A DNA stretch of 54,518 nucleotides from Nitrospirota bacterium (lineage in GTDB: Bacteria; Nitrospirota; Thermodesulfovibrionia; Thermodesulfovibrionales; UBA6898), in contig JAJZPM010000019.1 in assembly GCA_021811105.1 (NCBI GenBank), positions 1-54,518 on the forward strand. The letters run 5' to 3'. The position numbers and the translations under genes were made by a program. Position 1 is the first letter of the stretch; every line of letters begins with the position of its first letter. Of the stretch, positions 34,082-42,995 are shown piece after piece. The notes below the pieces were generated by a model. The model was not told where the DNA came from. It made no database searches and worked only from the letters and a program-made list of their open reading frames with translations.

Positions 34082-35269
34082 TTATTCGCCGGCTTTCCTC
34101 TCGCCGATCGGCTTATAGTCGCATCCCATCCGTCCGCAATAATGGCCGACATATTCCGACTCCGGCCGGTAAAGGGCCGGCTTTTCCTGGGCATCTCCGA
34201 ATTTCTCTTCGATAATGTGGGCGCACCACCCTGCAATCCTCGACACCGCAAAGAGAGGGGTCATCAGATCCTCAGGGATCCCCATCATATGGTAGACCGA
34301 TGCGCTGAAGAAATCGCAGTTCGGCTTTATCGTCTTCTTTCCTCTCTTTTCGAACTCCTCAAGCGCCGCCTCTTCGATCTTCATAGTCAATTCGTACCAC
34401 TTCTTCTGGCCGAGTTTTTCCCCGAGCGTACGGGACATCTCCTTGAGAATTAAGGCCCTCGGGTCGTTCGTCTTGTACACCGCGTGTCCCATACCCATGA
34501 TCTTCCTTCCCCCGGCAAGCTCTTTCCTCACCCAGCCGGCAACGTCCCTTTCCGACTGCAGTTCGGAAAGCATCCTCATTACCCGGGCATTTGCGCCGCC
34601 GTGCAAGCTGCCTGAGAGCGCCCCTACTCCGGCGGCCGCGCCGGCGTATATATGCGCCCTCGTCGATACGACCTCCCGGCAAGCAAACGTAGAGGCGTTG
34701 AAGGTATGGTCGGCATGAAGGACTAAACATACGTCGAGGTCGTGCGCAATCTCGGCAGCCGGCTTTGTTCCGTGCAACTGCCAGAGAAAATTCTCCGCGT
34801 GGGAAAGGCTGCTGTCGGGCGGAAGCGGATCAAGGCCGTTCCTGATCCTGTGCCAGGCAGCCACCACCACAGGGATGCGGGCGATAAGTCTGGCCGCCTT
34901 TCTCAAGTTCCCCTCCCTCGTCTCATCCGCCAGTTCAGGGTCTGAAATTGCAAGAAGGGGGACAGTAGCCTGGAGTACGTCCATCGGGACCGCCCGTTTC
35001 GGCAATTTCTTTAAAGACCCAAGGACAAAGTCCGGAAGCGGACTCGCCTCCTCTATCTGCGTGATGAAAGAGCGAAGTTCTTTTTTGTCCGGGAGGGCAT
35101 CGTTCATAAGAAGCCAGGCTGTTTCGAGAAACGACGACCTTTCGGCCAGCTGCTCGATACGGTAGCCCCGGTAAAGGAGTATGCCTTCCTCGCCGTCGAT
35201 AAAGCTGATCCTCGTATCGGCGACCGTCACTCCCCTCAGCCCGATGTTTTTTACCCGTACTGTGTCCAT
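34082..35269 (-). CDS. Citrate synthase
   Basis: A 395-residue type II-like citrate synthase that condenses acetyl-CoA and oxaloacetate. The catalytic His is in GSLHGGANARVM, the second His in IMGMGHAVYKTNDPRA, and the catalytic Asp in KPNCDFFSASVYHMMG. It begins with DTRISFIDGEEGILLYRGY, typical of the group that includes 2-methylcitrate synthases, so that activity cannot be excluded. There are no adjacent TCA genes. Confidence 0.93.
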   Translation of the reverse strand: MDTVRVKNIGLRGVTVADTRISFIDGEEGILLYRGYRIEQLAERSSFLETAWLLMNDALPDKKELRSFITQIEEASPLPDFVLGSLKKLPKRAVPMDVLQATVPLLAISDPELADETREGNLRKAARLIARIPVVVAAWHRIRNGLDPLPPDSSLSHAENFLWQLHGTKPAAEIAHDLDVCLVLHADHTFNASTFACREVVSTRAHIYAGAAAGVGALSGSLHGGANARVMRMLSELQSERDVAGWVRKELAGGRKIMGMGHAVYKTNDPRALILKEMSRTLGEKLGQKKWYELTMKIEEAALEEFEKRGKKTIKPNCDFFSASVYHMMGIPEDLMTPLFAVSRIAGWCAHIIEEKFGDAQEKPALYRPESEYVGHYCGRMGCDYKPIGERKAGE

Positions 35270-35518
35270 ATCTTCTCCTTATCATTTGCCCGTGTTGATG
35301 ACCGGCCTTCGCCGTATCTGCATTTTACCCCTGCGGCCATGAAAGTCAATCGACCCCGAAGTAACCAAAGAAAACCGTCTCTCTATCACATCACTTCACG
35401 ATCCGCCCCGGAAAGTCCTTGTCAACCGTGCCGTTTCTATGGTAAAAAACCGCGTCGGCGGCCTGATCGTCTACGTTGCGGTAAAATATATCATGCAGTT
35501 CTTAGGATAGGAGGTCGC

Positions 35519-35998
35519 ATGCTCATAGGAATCATTTCCGATACGCACGACAACATGCCTCAGATACAAAAGGCGGTAGATCTCTTTAACGGAAGAAAGG
35601 TCGAACACGTCATCCATGCAGGCGATTTCACGTCGCCTTTCACGTTCCGGATACTGAATGACCTTGCCTCCGGGTTCACCGGCATTTTCGGGAACAACGA
35701 CGGCGACAAGCTGCTCCTCAACAAGATGTCCGGGGGAAGGGTCTTCGCCCAGCCGCATACTTTTGAATTGGCCGGGAAAAAGATCGTCGTCATCCATGAG
35801 CACCACGTCGCCGAGGCATTGGCGGACAGCGGCCATTACGACATCGTGATCTACGGGCATACCCACAAGCCGGTAGTAAAAAAAATGAAAGAGACCCTGC
35901 TCGTCAACCCCGGTGAGGCCGGAAGCTGGCTTTACGGAAAATCTACAGTGGCGGTGGTTGACCTGAGAGACATGACGGCCGAGATCGCAAGTCTGTGA
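35519..35998 (+). CDS. Metallophosphoesterase, YfcE/MJ0936 type
   Basis: A 159-residue calcineurin-like phosphodiesterase. Metal ligands lie in IGIISDTHDN, IHAGDF and FGNNDGD, followed by VIYGHTHKPV. The start ATG 35519 has a perfect AGGAGG upstream; the longer frame to 35339 lacks one. The YfcE family hydrolyses phosphodiesters in vitro; no natural substrate is inferred. Confidence 0.92.
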   Translation: MLIGIISDTHDNMPQIQKAVDLFNGRKVEHVIHAGDFTSPFTFRILNDLASGFTGIFGNNDGDKLLLNKMSGGRVFAQPHTFELAGKKIVVIHEHHVAEALADSGHYDIVIYGHTHKPVVKKMKETLLVNPGEAGSWLYGKSTVAVVDLRDMTAEIASL

Positions 35999-36017
35999 CA
36001 GCCGGCCCTACCTTGTC

Positions 36018-37397
36018 TCAAATCTTAAATTCGTCTCCCCTTGCCGGCACGTGCGTCTTGTAGCCGAAGCGTTCCTTTATCACCGCCTGGAAATCGAATG
36101 CCGCCTTTTCTTCGCCGTGCACGATAAAGATCTCCGGCGAGTTCCTGAAGCGTGATATCCAGTCGATCAACTCGGATTGGTCTGCGTGCGCGGAGAACCC
36201 TCCAAGCGTATGGATATCCGCCCTGACCGCAACATTTTCGCCCAGCACCTCGACAGCCTTGGCGCCGTCGACGATCTCGCGGCCGAGCGTACCCTCTGCC
36301 TGGTATCCGACGAAGACGATGCTGCATTCCCTCCTCCAAAGATTATGTTTGAGATGGTGGCGTATCCTTCCTCCTTCGCACATCCCTGAGCTGGCGATGA
36401 TGATCGCCTCCTTTTTTATCTTATTGAGGGCCATGGAATCTTCCGTGCTCCTGGTGAAGTGTATCCTCATTGCGTCAGTGCTTTCCGTGCTGAAGAGACG
36501 CCTCGCCTCCTCATCGAAATATTCCTTGTGGGCCTCATAGACCCTCGTAATACCCTGCGCCAGCGGACTATCGATATACACGTTGATCCTGAACAGCCGG
36601 TCTTCTCTCACCAGCTTGTTCAGGATGAAGAGCAGGTCCTGGGTCCTGCCGAGCGCAAAAGACGGAATGATAACATTGCCGCCTCTCCTGAATGTACTCC
36701 GTATGACGTTGACCAGCTCGTCGATCGACTCTTTCATCCCCTTATGGTTCCTGTTGCCGTAAGTCGATTCAATCGTAAGATAGTCGGTTTCCTCGACGAA
36801 TACGGGATCGTCGACGATGGGGTTGTCCTTTTTCCCTATGTCGCCGGAAAAGACGATCTTCCTCTCCCGGGAACCGTCGCGGCACCACAGCTCGAGGGTG
36901 GACGATCCGAGGATGTGGCCGGCGTTCACGAACCGGTACCTCACGGTTTCGCACAGGGTTTCTATTTTTCCGTAAAGCTTCCTCTCGATAAGGGGAAGCA
37001 CCTTGTCGACATCCCTGCTGATATATAAAGGCTCCTTGAGCGGCAGGCCCGACCGCAGGGCCTTTTTGTTATGCCATTCCGTGTCATACTCCTGGATATG
37101 GGCGGAATCGTAAAGAATAAGTTCTGCGATGTCCGCGGCAGCTGACGTCGTAATAATCCTCCCCCTGAAGCCGTCCTTGACCAGTTTCGGGACCAGGCCG
37201 ACGTGGTCGAGATGGGAGTGGGTAAGGAAGAGACAGTCTATTTCCGACGGCGTGAAATCGAACTCCGCCTTGTTCGCCTCTTCCGCATCAGGTCCCTGGT
37301 GCATGCCGCAGTCGACCAGTATCTTCTCTTTTTCGCCGACCACATGAAAACAGGACCCTGTTACCGTCCTCGCCGCACCCAAAAATCGTATCTTCAT
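36018..37397 (-). CDS. Beta-CASP metallo-beta-lactamase nuclease-like protein
   Basis: A 459-residue protein of the beta-CASP/MBL RNA-processing group. The metal motif is HSHLDHVGLVPKL, followed by GHILGSSTLELW and FSGDIG. The beta-CASP insert carries SSGMCEGGRIRHHLKH and the C-terminal block GGFSAHADQSELIDW, which are hallmarks of CPSF73/Ysh1-like nucleases. It may process RNA or act on other nucleic acids. No RNase J or CRISPR neighbours are seen. Confidence 0.88.
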   Translation of the reverse strand: MKIRFLGAARTVTGSCFHVVGEKEKILVDCGMHQGPDAEEANKAEFDFTPSEIDCLFLTHSHLDHVGLVPKLVKDGFRGRIITTSAAADIAELILYDSAHIQEYDTEWHNKKALRSGLPLKEPLYISRDVDKVLPLIERKLYGKIETLCETVRYRFVNAGHILGSSTLELWCRDGSRERKIVFSGDIGKKDNPIVDDPVFVEETDYLTIESTYGNRNHKGMKESIDELVNVIRSTFRRGGNVIIPSFALGRTQDLLFILNKLVREDRLFRINVYIDSPLAQGITRVYEAHKEYFDEEARRLFSTESTDAMRIHFTRSTEDSMALNKIKKEAIIIASSGMCEGGRIRHHLKHNLWRRECSIVFVGYQAEGTLGREIVDGAKAVEVLGENVAVRADIHTLGGFSAHADQSELIDWISRFRNSPEIFIVHGEEKAAFDFQAVIKERFGYKTHVPARGDEFKI

Positions 37398-37505
37398 ATC
37401 GTCACCCCGTCTATTCGTTTCGGCCCCGCTTTCACGGCGCAGGATATCGCATCAGAGTATTCCTTTTCGGTGTATCTTCTGTCAAGAAAAACAGCTGCAG
37501 GCGAT

Positions 37506-37538
37506 AAAAAAACCCGCTGGATAGCCGGCGGGTTTTTT
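37506..37538. terminator. Bidirectional rho-independent terminator
   Basis: AACCCGC and GCGGGTT form a stem with an A run on one side and T run on the other, so the hairpin ends in T tracts on both strands. It lies 23 bases past the porin-like gene stop and ends that minus-strand gene. Confidence 0.75.
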
Positions 37539-37560
37539 CGTTTTCCCGAACAAAAAATTC

Positions 37561-38967
37561 TTACAGCCTGTACTGAAGTTGCAGCCTGAAGAAAGTCGCG
37601 TTGTCGGCCTGGTCAGAGTAATAGCTCCCGGGGATGAAATACTCCAGCTGGGCCATGGCGTCCAGGTCCTTGGAGAACGCGTGGGTCAGGATTGCCGTAG
37701 GGAGATGTCCTCTTTCCTTCCCCGTTCCGAACATGGCCGAAGTGATTCCGGATTTTTCGGGCGCCCAAAGATACTGATAAGCGAGAAGCAGCGCAGTCTG
37801 AGGACTGAAATTCAATTTTATGCTGGCCTTCAGAATTTCCATGTTCGTCCAGTAACCAGGAATCCCCGCTCCTCCGTAAGCGGCTGTTTCGTTCAGAAGA
37901 GGATATATGATAAGCTCGTTCCAGTTCGGGTTTCGTGAAAAGAGCGGGTCGAATGTCTCATTTTTGTCAGTAGTGCCCTTGTCGTCGCCGGACAGATAGA
38001 CGTACCTCAGGTCGAATTCCGGTTTGAGACCGACATTCTCATACTTCCGTCCGACAAATACATATCCGCCGTTGCCTGTTCTGTCATGCCAGGGGCCGCC
38101 GTCATTATAGTCACCGAACTGAGTAGCGAATTCACCCCCGGCCTTCCAGCCGCCGTTGAAGGCGACAACCGCCCTTGCGCCGATTGTGTTGAGCTTGAGT
38201 TTCGGGATAGCGCCGAACGACTGTTCGATCTTGTAAATATAGTAAGGCTCCAGTGCAACATTGTCCGCAACCTTGGCTCTCCCGTACAGCATAAAGGCCT
38301 GCTCACGCGACGCGGTCAGGACCTTTTTATTATCCACGTACAATCCGCCGGAGACTGCAGGATGCCAGGAAGGAAGAAAGACATCGGTCCTCGGGTCATC
38401 GATATAGACGAAATCAACGCTGTTTTCCTTGTTGATCTTCAATCTCAGTTTGGCGGCGTTGAAATAGAAAGTCCTGGACCCGTCCGCAGGTGTTCCGTCC
38501 ATAAGCAGGAAGCCGTCGCCATACATATCAGGGCCGAGGAAATCCTGACGCCCGATCCTCACATCGACGGGAAGTCCGAAAACATCCTTCGCGTCGAAAT
38601 AGAGGTTGTCCATTATAAGTTCGTCCGGATCATATCTGTCGGGATCAGGTCCGTCATTGCCCGCTTTGTACGCGGTGAATGGACCGTCAAAATACTTCAT
38701 CTCGTTCACGAGCCTGGCATAGATGCCAATTTGGGGGGTGAAGTCAGCCCTCGCCCAGAGTTGGGTCCTGAGGCGGAAGAAGTTCCTGTCCGGAAAACCG
38801 CCGGTCGCCACATTGCCGGTGTCGAGGCTCACCACATCGTCCCAGATCTCCTGGCGGAGCCTGAAGGCAGCGCCGTACTTTAGCGTCGTCTCTGCATGCG
38901 CGACAGACGCGTAAAGAATGGCCGTCAGGAATACAACACATACTACCGATAAAGACTTTCTCAGCAT
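37561..38967 (-). CDS. Outer-membrane beta-barrel (alginate-export/porin-like)
   Basis: A 468-residue protein with a clear signal peptide (LSVVCVVFLTAILYASVAHA) and a beta-rich mature part. Alternating aromatic and charged strands (RLRQEIWDD, NFFRLRTQLWARADF, TFFRLQLQYRL at the end) fit a large outer-membrane barrel of the alginate export/OprO-like group. The C-terminal residue is Leu after RLQLQYR, a usual barrel end type. The ATG at 38967 follows AAGGAGGAGAGT; the longer frame to 39150 is not coding. The substrate is unknown. Confidence 0.8.
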   Translation of the reverse strand: MLRKSLSVVCVVFLTAILYASVAHAETTLKYGAAFRLRQEIWDDVVSLDTGNVATGGFPDRNFFRLRTQLWARADFTPQIGIYARLVNEMKYFDGPFTAYKAGNDGPDPDRYDPDELIMDNLYFDAKDVFGLPVDVRIGRQDFLGPDMYGDGFLLMDGTPADGSRTFYFNAAKLRLKINKENSVDFVYIDDPRTDVFLPSWHPAVSGGLYVDNKKVLTASREQAFMLYGRAKVADNVALEPYYIYKIEQSFGAIPKLKLNTIGARAVVAFNGGWKAGGEFATQFGDYNDGGPWHDRTGNGGYVFVGRKYENVGLKPEFDLRYVYLSGDDKGTTDKNETFDPLFSRNPNWNELIIYPLLNETAAYGGAGIPGYWTNMEILKASIKLNFSPQTALLLAYQYLWAPEKSGITSAMFGTGKERGHLPTAILTHAFSKDLDAMAQLEYFIPGSYYSDQADNATFFRLQLQYRL

Positions 38968-39101
38968 ACTCTCCTCCTTAAAGATGATTTTATCGAAAAA
39001 AACATCTCTCTTGCGCCGGTTGGCACCTCTGCAACTAACCAGGGTTCTCATAAATACCCAACACACCCGGAAAATTTCACCCTTGCAGCACGTCAGCAGA
39101 A

Positions 39102-39131
39102 ATAATAAGCGTAGGACAAAGGTATTGTCAA
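39102..39131 (-). promoter_or_regulatory. Promoter of the porin-like gene
   Basis: On the minus strand TTGACA (39126-39131) is followed after 18 bases by TATTAT (39102-39107). Transcription would start near 39095, leaving a leader of about 128 bases before ATG 38967. Confidence 0.55.
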
Positions 39132-39202
39132 GACCCCCGGAATCATTCATTATTTCGACCGGATCGGGACATTACCCCGGATCAACAAGCCTAATAAAAA
39201 TC

Positions 39203-39230
39203 TTGACAGGCCGATTTCGGCCGGTATATA
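39203..39230 (+). promoter_or_regulatory. Strong sigma-70 promoter with palindromic spacer
   Basis: TTGACA (39203-39208), a 16-base spacer and TATATA (39225-39230). The spacer holds a GGCCGA-TTT-CGGCC palindrome, which could be an operator covered by RNA polymerase. Start of transcription predicted near 39237. Confidence 0.6.
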
Positions 39231-39236
39231 GTTGAT

Positions 39237-39390
39237 TCATGCTGATGAGAAATCTGTTTATCGCAGTGAAGTTCCTTAGGACCGCCTGGCATCTTGATGC
39301 CGTGGCCGACGGGGGATTCTGTTAGCGATTAACAGATAGAAAGAAGAACTCAGAGGCCACGGGACAACCCCCGTGGCCTTTTTTATTTCT
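39237..39390 (+). ncRNA. Structured leader or small RNA ending in a terminator
   Basis: From the predicted start to the T run lie three structured parts. A 13-base arm (39252-39264) pairs with 39325-39337 in 12 of 13 positions. The closed region contains a GGCATC-TT-GATGCC hairpin (39288-39301). A terminator stem GGCCACGGG/CCCGTGGCC (39355-39378) is followed by T6. CCGTGGCC near 39300 can pair with the terminator's 5' arm, so an antiterminator is possible. A 28-codon frame (39239-39325) starts with ATG. It matches no riboswitch class I can recognise. Either an attenuator for the broken gene downstream or an independent small RNA. Confidence 0.45.
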
Positions 39391-39421
39391 TGGACCAAAA
39401 AGACGGAGCGGCTGTGGCGAC

Positions 39422-39673
39422 ATGCTCGACCTCGACTTCCACAAGGCCTGTCTGATGGAGTTGATGAGGGTCTCATCCGGAGAGGTGCGGATATTTCCGC
39501 TCTCGGGACTGGATCTGAGGCCTTACCGCCGTCTTGAGGAGATGCTATCTTTTCTCGACTCGAAGGACATAGAGGCGGACATCGCCGGGGTCCCCTTTGA
39601 ATTCCAGCGGGGGGCAAACAGGATGATGACAATGAAACGGAGAGCAGCGCATCAAAGGAGGGCTCGAAGATGA
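39422..39673 (+). pseudogene. C-terminal fragment of a SAM-dependent methyltransferase
   Basis: The 83-residue frame starts at LDLDFHKACLMELMRVSSGE and continues through VRIFPLSGLD to FEFQRGANRMMTMKRR. This resembles the last quarter of a conserved class of SAM-dependent methyltransferases (LDFHxxCxxELxRVS, then RIFPL and EFQRGAN). The SAM-binding N-terminal part is missing, and a terminator and RNA lie immediately upstream. It is therefore the truncated end of a gene. Confidence 0.6.
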
Positions 39674-39686
39674 AGTCGATTCATGA

Positions 39687-39956
39687 AAAAGGTATTCGTA
39701 CAATCCTGGTATCGATAGTGACGCTGCGTTCGATGCCGAAAAGATAATCCCCGGCCACGGGCCTGTATCAGGGAAGAAGGATGTCGGGGACATGAAAGAC
39801 TATCTTATCGCCTTTGACAAAAAGGCCAGAGAACTGGCTGCTGTTTCGGGAGACGCCCAATACATTGCGTCCGAAATAAAGAAGGCGCTGCCTGCGAGAG
39901 AAGAGCTCGATTTTCTCATCGTCTCTAACGTGCAGCAGAAATATTTAAAGAAATAG
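39687..39956 (+). pseudogene. C-terminal remnant of an MBL-fold hydrolase
   Basis: The 89 codons after a TGA at 39684 read FDAEKIIPGHGPVSGKKDVG, followed by a helical tail ending VQQKYLKK. This is the last part of a metallo-beta-lactamase-fold hydrolase, in which IPGHGPV provides a metal-ligand His. The N-terminal HxHxDH domain is absent and no start codon lies in place. It stops 11 bases before the methyltransferase at 39968, suggesting that gene once followed the full hydrolase. Confidence 0.65.
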
Positions 39957-39967
39957 AGGGAAAGCAT

Positions 39968-40693
39968 ATGGGACAATTTGAACAATCTCATTGGGCCGAG
40001 CCGGATTTCAGCAGGAAGTTCGTCGAAAGCGCCGACATCGCCATTGTTGAAAGAAAGAGGTCTCACGCCATCATGAAGTCGTTTTTCAGGCATCAGTTCA
40101 TGCATAAGGATGGACGGATAGACCTTCTCGATCTCGGATGCGGAGACGGCATACTGACCTACGAACTTATGCAGACCGAGGTCCCCCTCTCTGCTACGCT
40201 CGTCGACGGGTCGGAGGAGATGCTCGGGAAGGCCAAAGAACGCCTGAAGGACTATCCCGATATCCTAGCAGTGCGTGCGAGCTTTCAGGAGTTAATCGGC
40301 GGAAAGGTCATTGCAGACGACTTTGACTTTATCGTCTCGTCGCTCGCTATACACCACCTCGATATGAAGGAGAAGAGGGAACTATTCGGATGGGTCTATG
40401 CCCGCCTGAGAAACAACGGGTGTTTCATGAATATCGACGTGGTACTCGCCCCGAACGAGGTTCTGGAAGAGTGGTACATGGTCCTTTGGCAGGAATGGAT
40501 CACCGAAAAGAAGAAGGAGACGGGCATTACAGGCGACATCTACGGCGACACAATGAAACGGTATAAGGATAACAGGGACAACAAACCAGATAGTCTCGAC
40601 TCGCAAATGGATGCCCTGAAGGCGATCGGTTTTCGTGACATGGACTGTTATTACAAATACGGGATATTCACGATCTACGGCGGAAGAAAGTAA
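39968..40693 (+). CDS. Class I SAM-dependent methyltransferase
   Basis: A 241-residue methyltransferase. The SAM site is LLDLGCGDGILTYEL, followed by VDGSEEMLGKAKERL and the post-II region FIVSSLAIHHLDMKEK. The C-terminal part is longer than the minimal fold (TGITGDIYGDTMKRYKDNRD), suggesting a substrate cap. The substrate is unknown. It is preceded by an MBL-fold remnant and followed by a nitroreductase gene on the same strand. Confidence 0.85.
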   Translation: MGQFEQSHWAEPDFSRKFVESADIAIVERKRSHAIMKSFFRHQFMHKDGRIDLLDLGCGDGILTYELMQTEVPLSATLVDGSEEMLGKAKERLKDYPDILAVRASFQELIGGKVIADDFDFIVSSLAIHHLDMKEKRELFGWVYARLRNNGCFMNIDVVLAPNEVLEEWYMVLWQEWITEKKKETGITGDIYGDTMKRYKDNRDNKPDSLDSQMDALKAIGFRDMDCYYKYGIFTIYGGRK

Positions 40694-40826
40694 GAGACCA
40701 GGAAAAAAGACCAGGAGGGAAAAGAGGATTGACTCCGAGATCTCGTAAACGCCGGAAACTTTCCGCGTGATGCCCGATTAGGTTATCATTCATAAATCTG
40801 CGCGGAACCAAGAAGGGAGGATCGAT

Positions 40827-41384
40827 ATGGATATTTTCGAGGCAATAAAGACAAGACGGAGCGTGAGGAGGTTTCAGCAGAAGCCCGTAGAGGACGAGAA
40901 GCTGAACGCGCTGCTCGAATCGGTCAGAATGTCGCCTTCCTGGGCGAATCTCCAGTGCTGGAGGTTCATCGTCGTGAAGGAAAAGACAGTGAAAGAGCAG
41001 ATCAGTGAGATGTCGTATGTCGAGTCTTTCTTTTCGACGCGCGGGTACAAAACCAACCCCTCTAAGAAAGGGCTGGCTGAAGCACCGGTCGTGATCGTCG
41101 CCTGTGCGGACCCCTCGCAGTCCGGCGCTATCTGGGACCAGCAGTACTACATGACGGACATCGGCATCGCCTCACAGACCCTGATGCTCTCGGCGAAAGC
41201 GCTGGGGCTCGGTACGGTCTTTGTCGGCGTCTTTGATGAGCAGAAGATGCGCGATCTGCTCGGGGTGCCGTCCGGCATCCGGATCGTCGGACTGTTCCCC
41301 CTCGGATACCCCCTCGAGGAGAAAAAAGACGGTCCGCCGAGAAAGCCACTTCATGAGATCGTCTTTTATGAGAAGTGGACGTAG
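40827..41384 (+). CDS. Nitroreductase-family FMN protein
   Basis: A 185-residue FMN oxidoreductase. The N-terminus [20 protein letters not shown] is the family signature, with [12 protein letters not shown] for FMN contact and [21 protein letters not shown] near the end. It reduces nitro groups, quinones or similar. A GGGAGG site precedes the ATG. It is followed after 27 bases by rsmE. Confidence 0.9.
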   Translation: MDIFEAIKTRRSVRRFQQKPVEDEKLNALLESVRMSPSWANLQCWRFIVVKEKTVKEQISEMSYVESFFSTRGYKTNPSKKGLAEAPVVIVACADPSQSGAIWDQQYYMTDIGIASQTLMLSAKALGLGTVFVGVFDEQKMRDLLGVPSGIRIVGLFPLGYPLEEKKDGPPRKPLHEIVFYEKWT

Positions 41385-41411
41385 GCGGATCATTACCGTC
41401 GCGAAGACTCT

Positions 41412-42122
41412 GTGAACCTCATCCTCCTGTTCGAAGGCGACTTCCTCGAGGCACGACGCAGGGTCCGGCTTGAGGGCCGGCGTCTCAGACATCTGCAGGA
41501 AGTCCATCGCGCGATCCCCGGCGACGAACTCTGCGTGGGAGAAGCCGGCGGACTGATAGGCTCGGGCCGGATCATCTCCCTGGACCAAAGCGCAGCTGAA
41601 ATGGAGGTGCATTTCGAGCGGACACCGCCCACGCCGCTTCCTGTCACGCTCATCCTGGCACTGCCGAGACCCAAGTTCCTGAGAAGGATTCTCTTCTCTT
41701 TAAGCACGATGGGCGTTAAACAGATTGTCATTCTGAACTCGTACCGGGTCGAAAAGAGTTACTGGCAGAGCCCCTTCCTGCAAGAAGGGCAGATCGAAAA
41801 GCAACTCATCCTCGGACTGGAACAGGCACGCGACACGATCATGCCCAAGGTGCTGCTTCGGCCCCTGTTCAAACCTTTCGTGGAAGATGAACTGCCTGAG
41901 ATCATGCAGGGTACCCTGCCCCTCCTCGCCGACCCACATGCCGGAGAACCCTGCCCGCGCGGCCTCAGCGGTCCGGTCACAGTCGCCGTGGGCCCCGAAG
42001 GAGGATTCATTCCCTACGAGGCCGGCAAATTCCTCTCCGCCGGTTTTCGTGCAGTCAGCCTGGGAGAGCGCATCCTGAACGTCGAGTCGGCTGTCCCCGC
42101 CCTTCTGTCGAGACTCTTTTGA
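41412..42122 (+). CDS. rsmE: 16S rRNA (uracil-1498-N3)-methyltransferase
   Basis: A 236-residue SPOUT-fold methyltransferase. An N-terminal PUA-like domain (ARRRVRLEGRRLRHLQEVHR) precedes the knotted SAM domain: ALPRPKFLRRILFSLSTMGV, AVGPEGGF and VSLGERILNVESAVPALL. The start is GTG 41412. The length is usual. It is the last gene of a compact plus-strand run after nitroreductase. Confidence 0.93.
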   Translation: MNLILLFEGDFLEARRRVRLEGRRLRHLQEVHRAIPGDELCVGEAGGLIGSGRIISLDQSAAEMEVHFERTPPTPLPVTLILALPRPKFLRRILFSLSTMGVKQIVILNSYRVEKSYWQSPFLQEGQIEKQLILGLEQARDTIMPKVLLRPLFKPFVEDELPEIMQGTLPLLADPHAGEPCPRGLSGPVTVAVGPEGGFIPYEAGKFLSAGFRAVSLGERILNVESAVPALLSRLF

Positions 42123-42197
42123 TCAGAACTAATGGGAAGCGCTTTTTAGACATGTTTGCCTTCTCCTTTATGAAGCAATAGGGTTATCATAGAAAAC

Positions 42198-42830
42198 ATG
42201 AACTGCAAGGTCGATCTTCACGTCCATTCAAAATACAGCGGCGACACAGATGCCGAACCAGAAGAGTTGATCCTTCGCGCGGTTTCGCGGGGATTGCAAG
42301 GCATCGCATTTACCGAGCACTACTCGTATGAAGCATCCGGGCCGGTCGAAAGACTGAGGGAAAAATACGAAGATGCCATAATGATATTGAGAGGCGTCGA
42401 GCTGTCCGCCGCCGAGGGGCATTGTCTCGTATTCGGGGCGAATACGGACAGTCTCTCGATCTCGCATGCCCCGGTCGAGACGATCGTACAGGTCGTCAAC
42501 AATGCCGGCGGGGTCGTGATACCTTCCCACCCCTTCCGCCGGGGCAGCGGGGTGGGTGAAGCGCTGTTCAGGATGCAGGGACTTTGCGCAATAGAGGGAT
42601 GCAACGGAGCAAACCTGCATGCCTTTAACACAAAAGCGATAGAAGCGGCCAGGGAATTGAACCTGCCTTTTACCGGAGGCTCGGACGCGCATTCTCCGGA
42701 AGAAGTGGGTTTATGTTACACCATGTTCCGTGATCGCGTTTCCTATGATAATTTTCTCGACCTTCTCAGAAAAGGAGCATATCACGGCGTGGACGCAAGA
42801 AAGATCAGCAGGGGGTGGTGGCCCTTCTGA
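42198..42830 (+). CDS. PHP-domain phosphoesterase
   Basis: A 210-residue protein with a single PHP domain. The metal motifs are VDLHVHSKYSGDT, AFTEHYSYEASG, GVVIPSHPFRRGSG and TGGSDAHSPEEVG. These residues in other PHP proteins bind two or three metal ions and hydrolyse phosphate esters. The substrate is unknown. TATCAT 8 bases before ATG 42198 is a possible weak -10. It is divergent or tail-adjacent to a DUF523 fragment on the other strand. Confidence 0.88.
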   Translation: MNCKVDLHVHSKYSGDTDAEPEELILRAVSRGLQGIAFTEHYSYEASGPVERLREKYEDAIMILRGVELSAAEGHCLVFGANTDSLSISHAPVETIVQVVNNAGGVVIPSHPFRRGSGVGEALFRMQGLCAIEGCNGANLHAFNTKAIEAARELNLPFTGGSDAHSPEEVGLCYTMFRDRVSYDNFLDLLRKGAYHGVDARKISRGWWPF

Positions 42831-42842
42831 GCCCAATGCAGC

Positions 42843-42995
42843 TCAGCCGCATTCGACCTCCGGACAGACCGGCATCCATTCAACAAACCGGCCCAGGGTG
42901 TCCCTCATATAATGGTCGAGCTTATGGCTGCCGTCATAACGGACCTTCTCACCAAGCAGACAGGCACTTATCCCGACTTTGATCTTCTCTTCCAT
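42843..42995 (-). pseudogene. DUF523 protein, N-terminal fragment
   Basis: A 50-residue frame MEEKIKVGISACLLGEKVRY, then DGSHKLDHYMRDTLGR and VCPEVECG, followed by a stop. It is the N-terminal part of a DUF523/YbbK protein, where the cysteines in SACLLG and CPEVECG are conserved. Typical proteins continue for over 90 more residues after CPEVECGLPVPRE. The rest is missing, so the gene is truncated by deletion. Confidence 0.78.

Noticed and set aside
40750-40762. CGGAAA-C-TTTCCG palindrome before the nitroreductase gene
   Set aside because: Short and close to chance expectation; not enough to call an operator.
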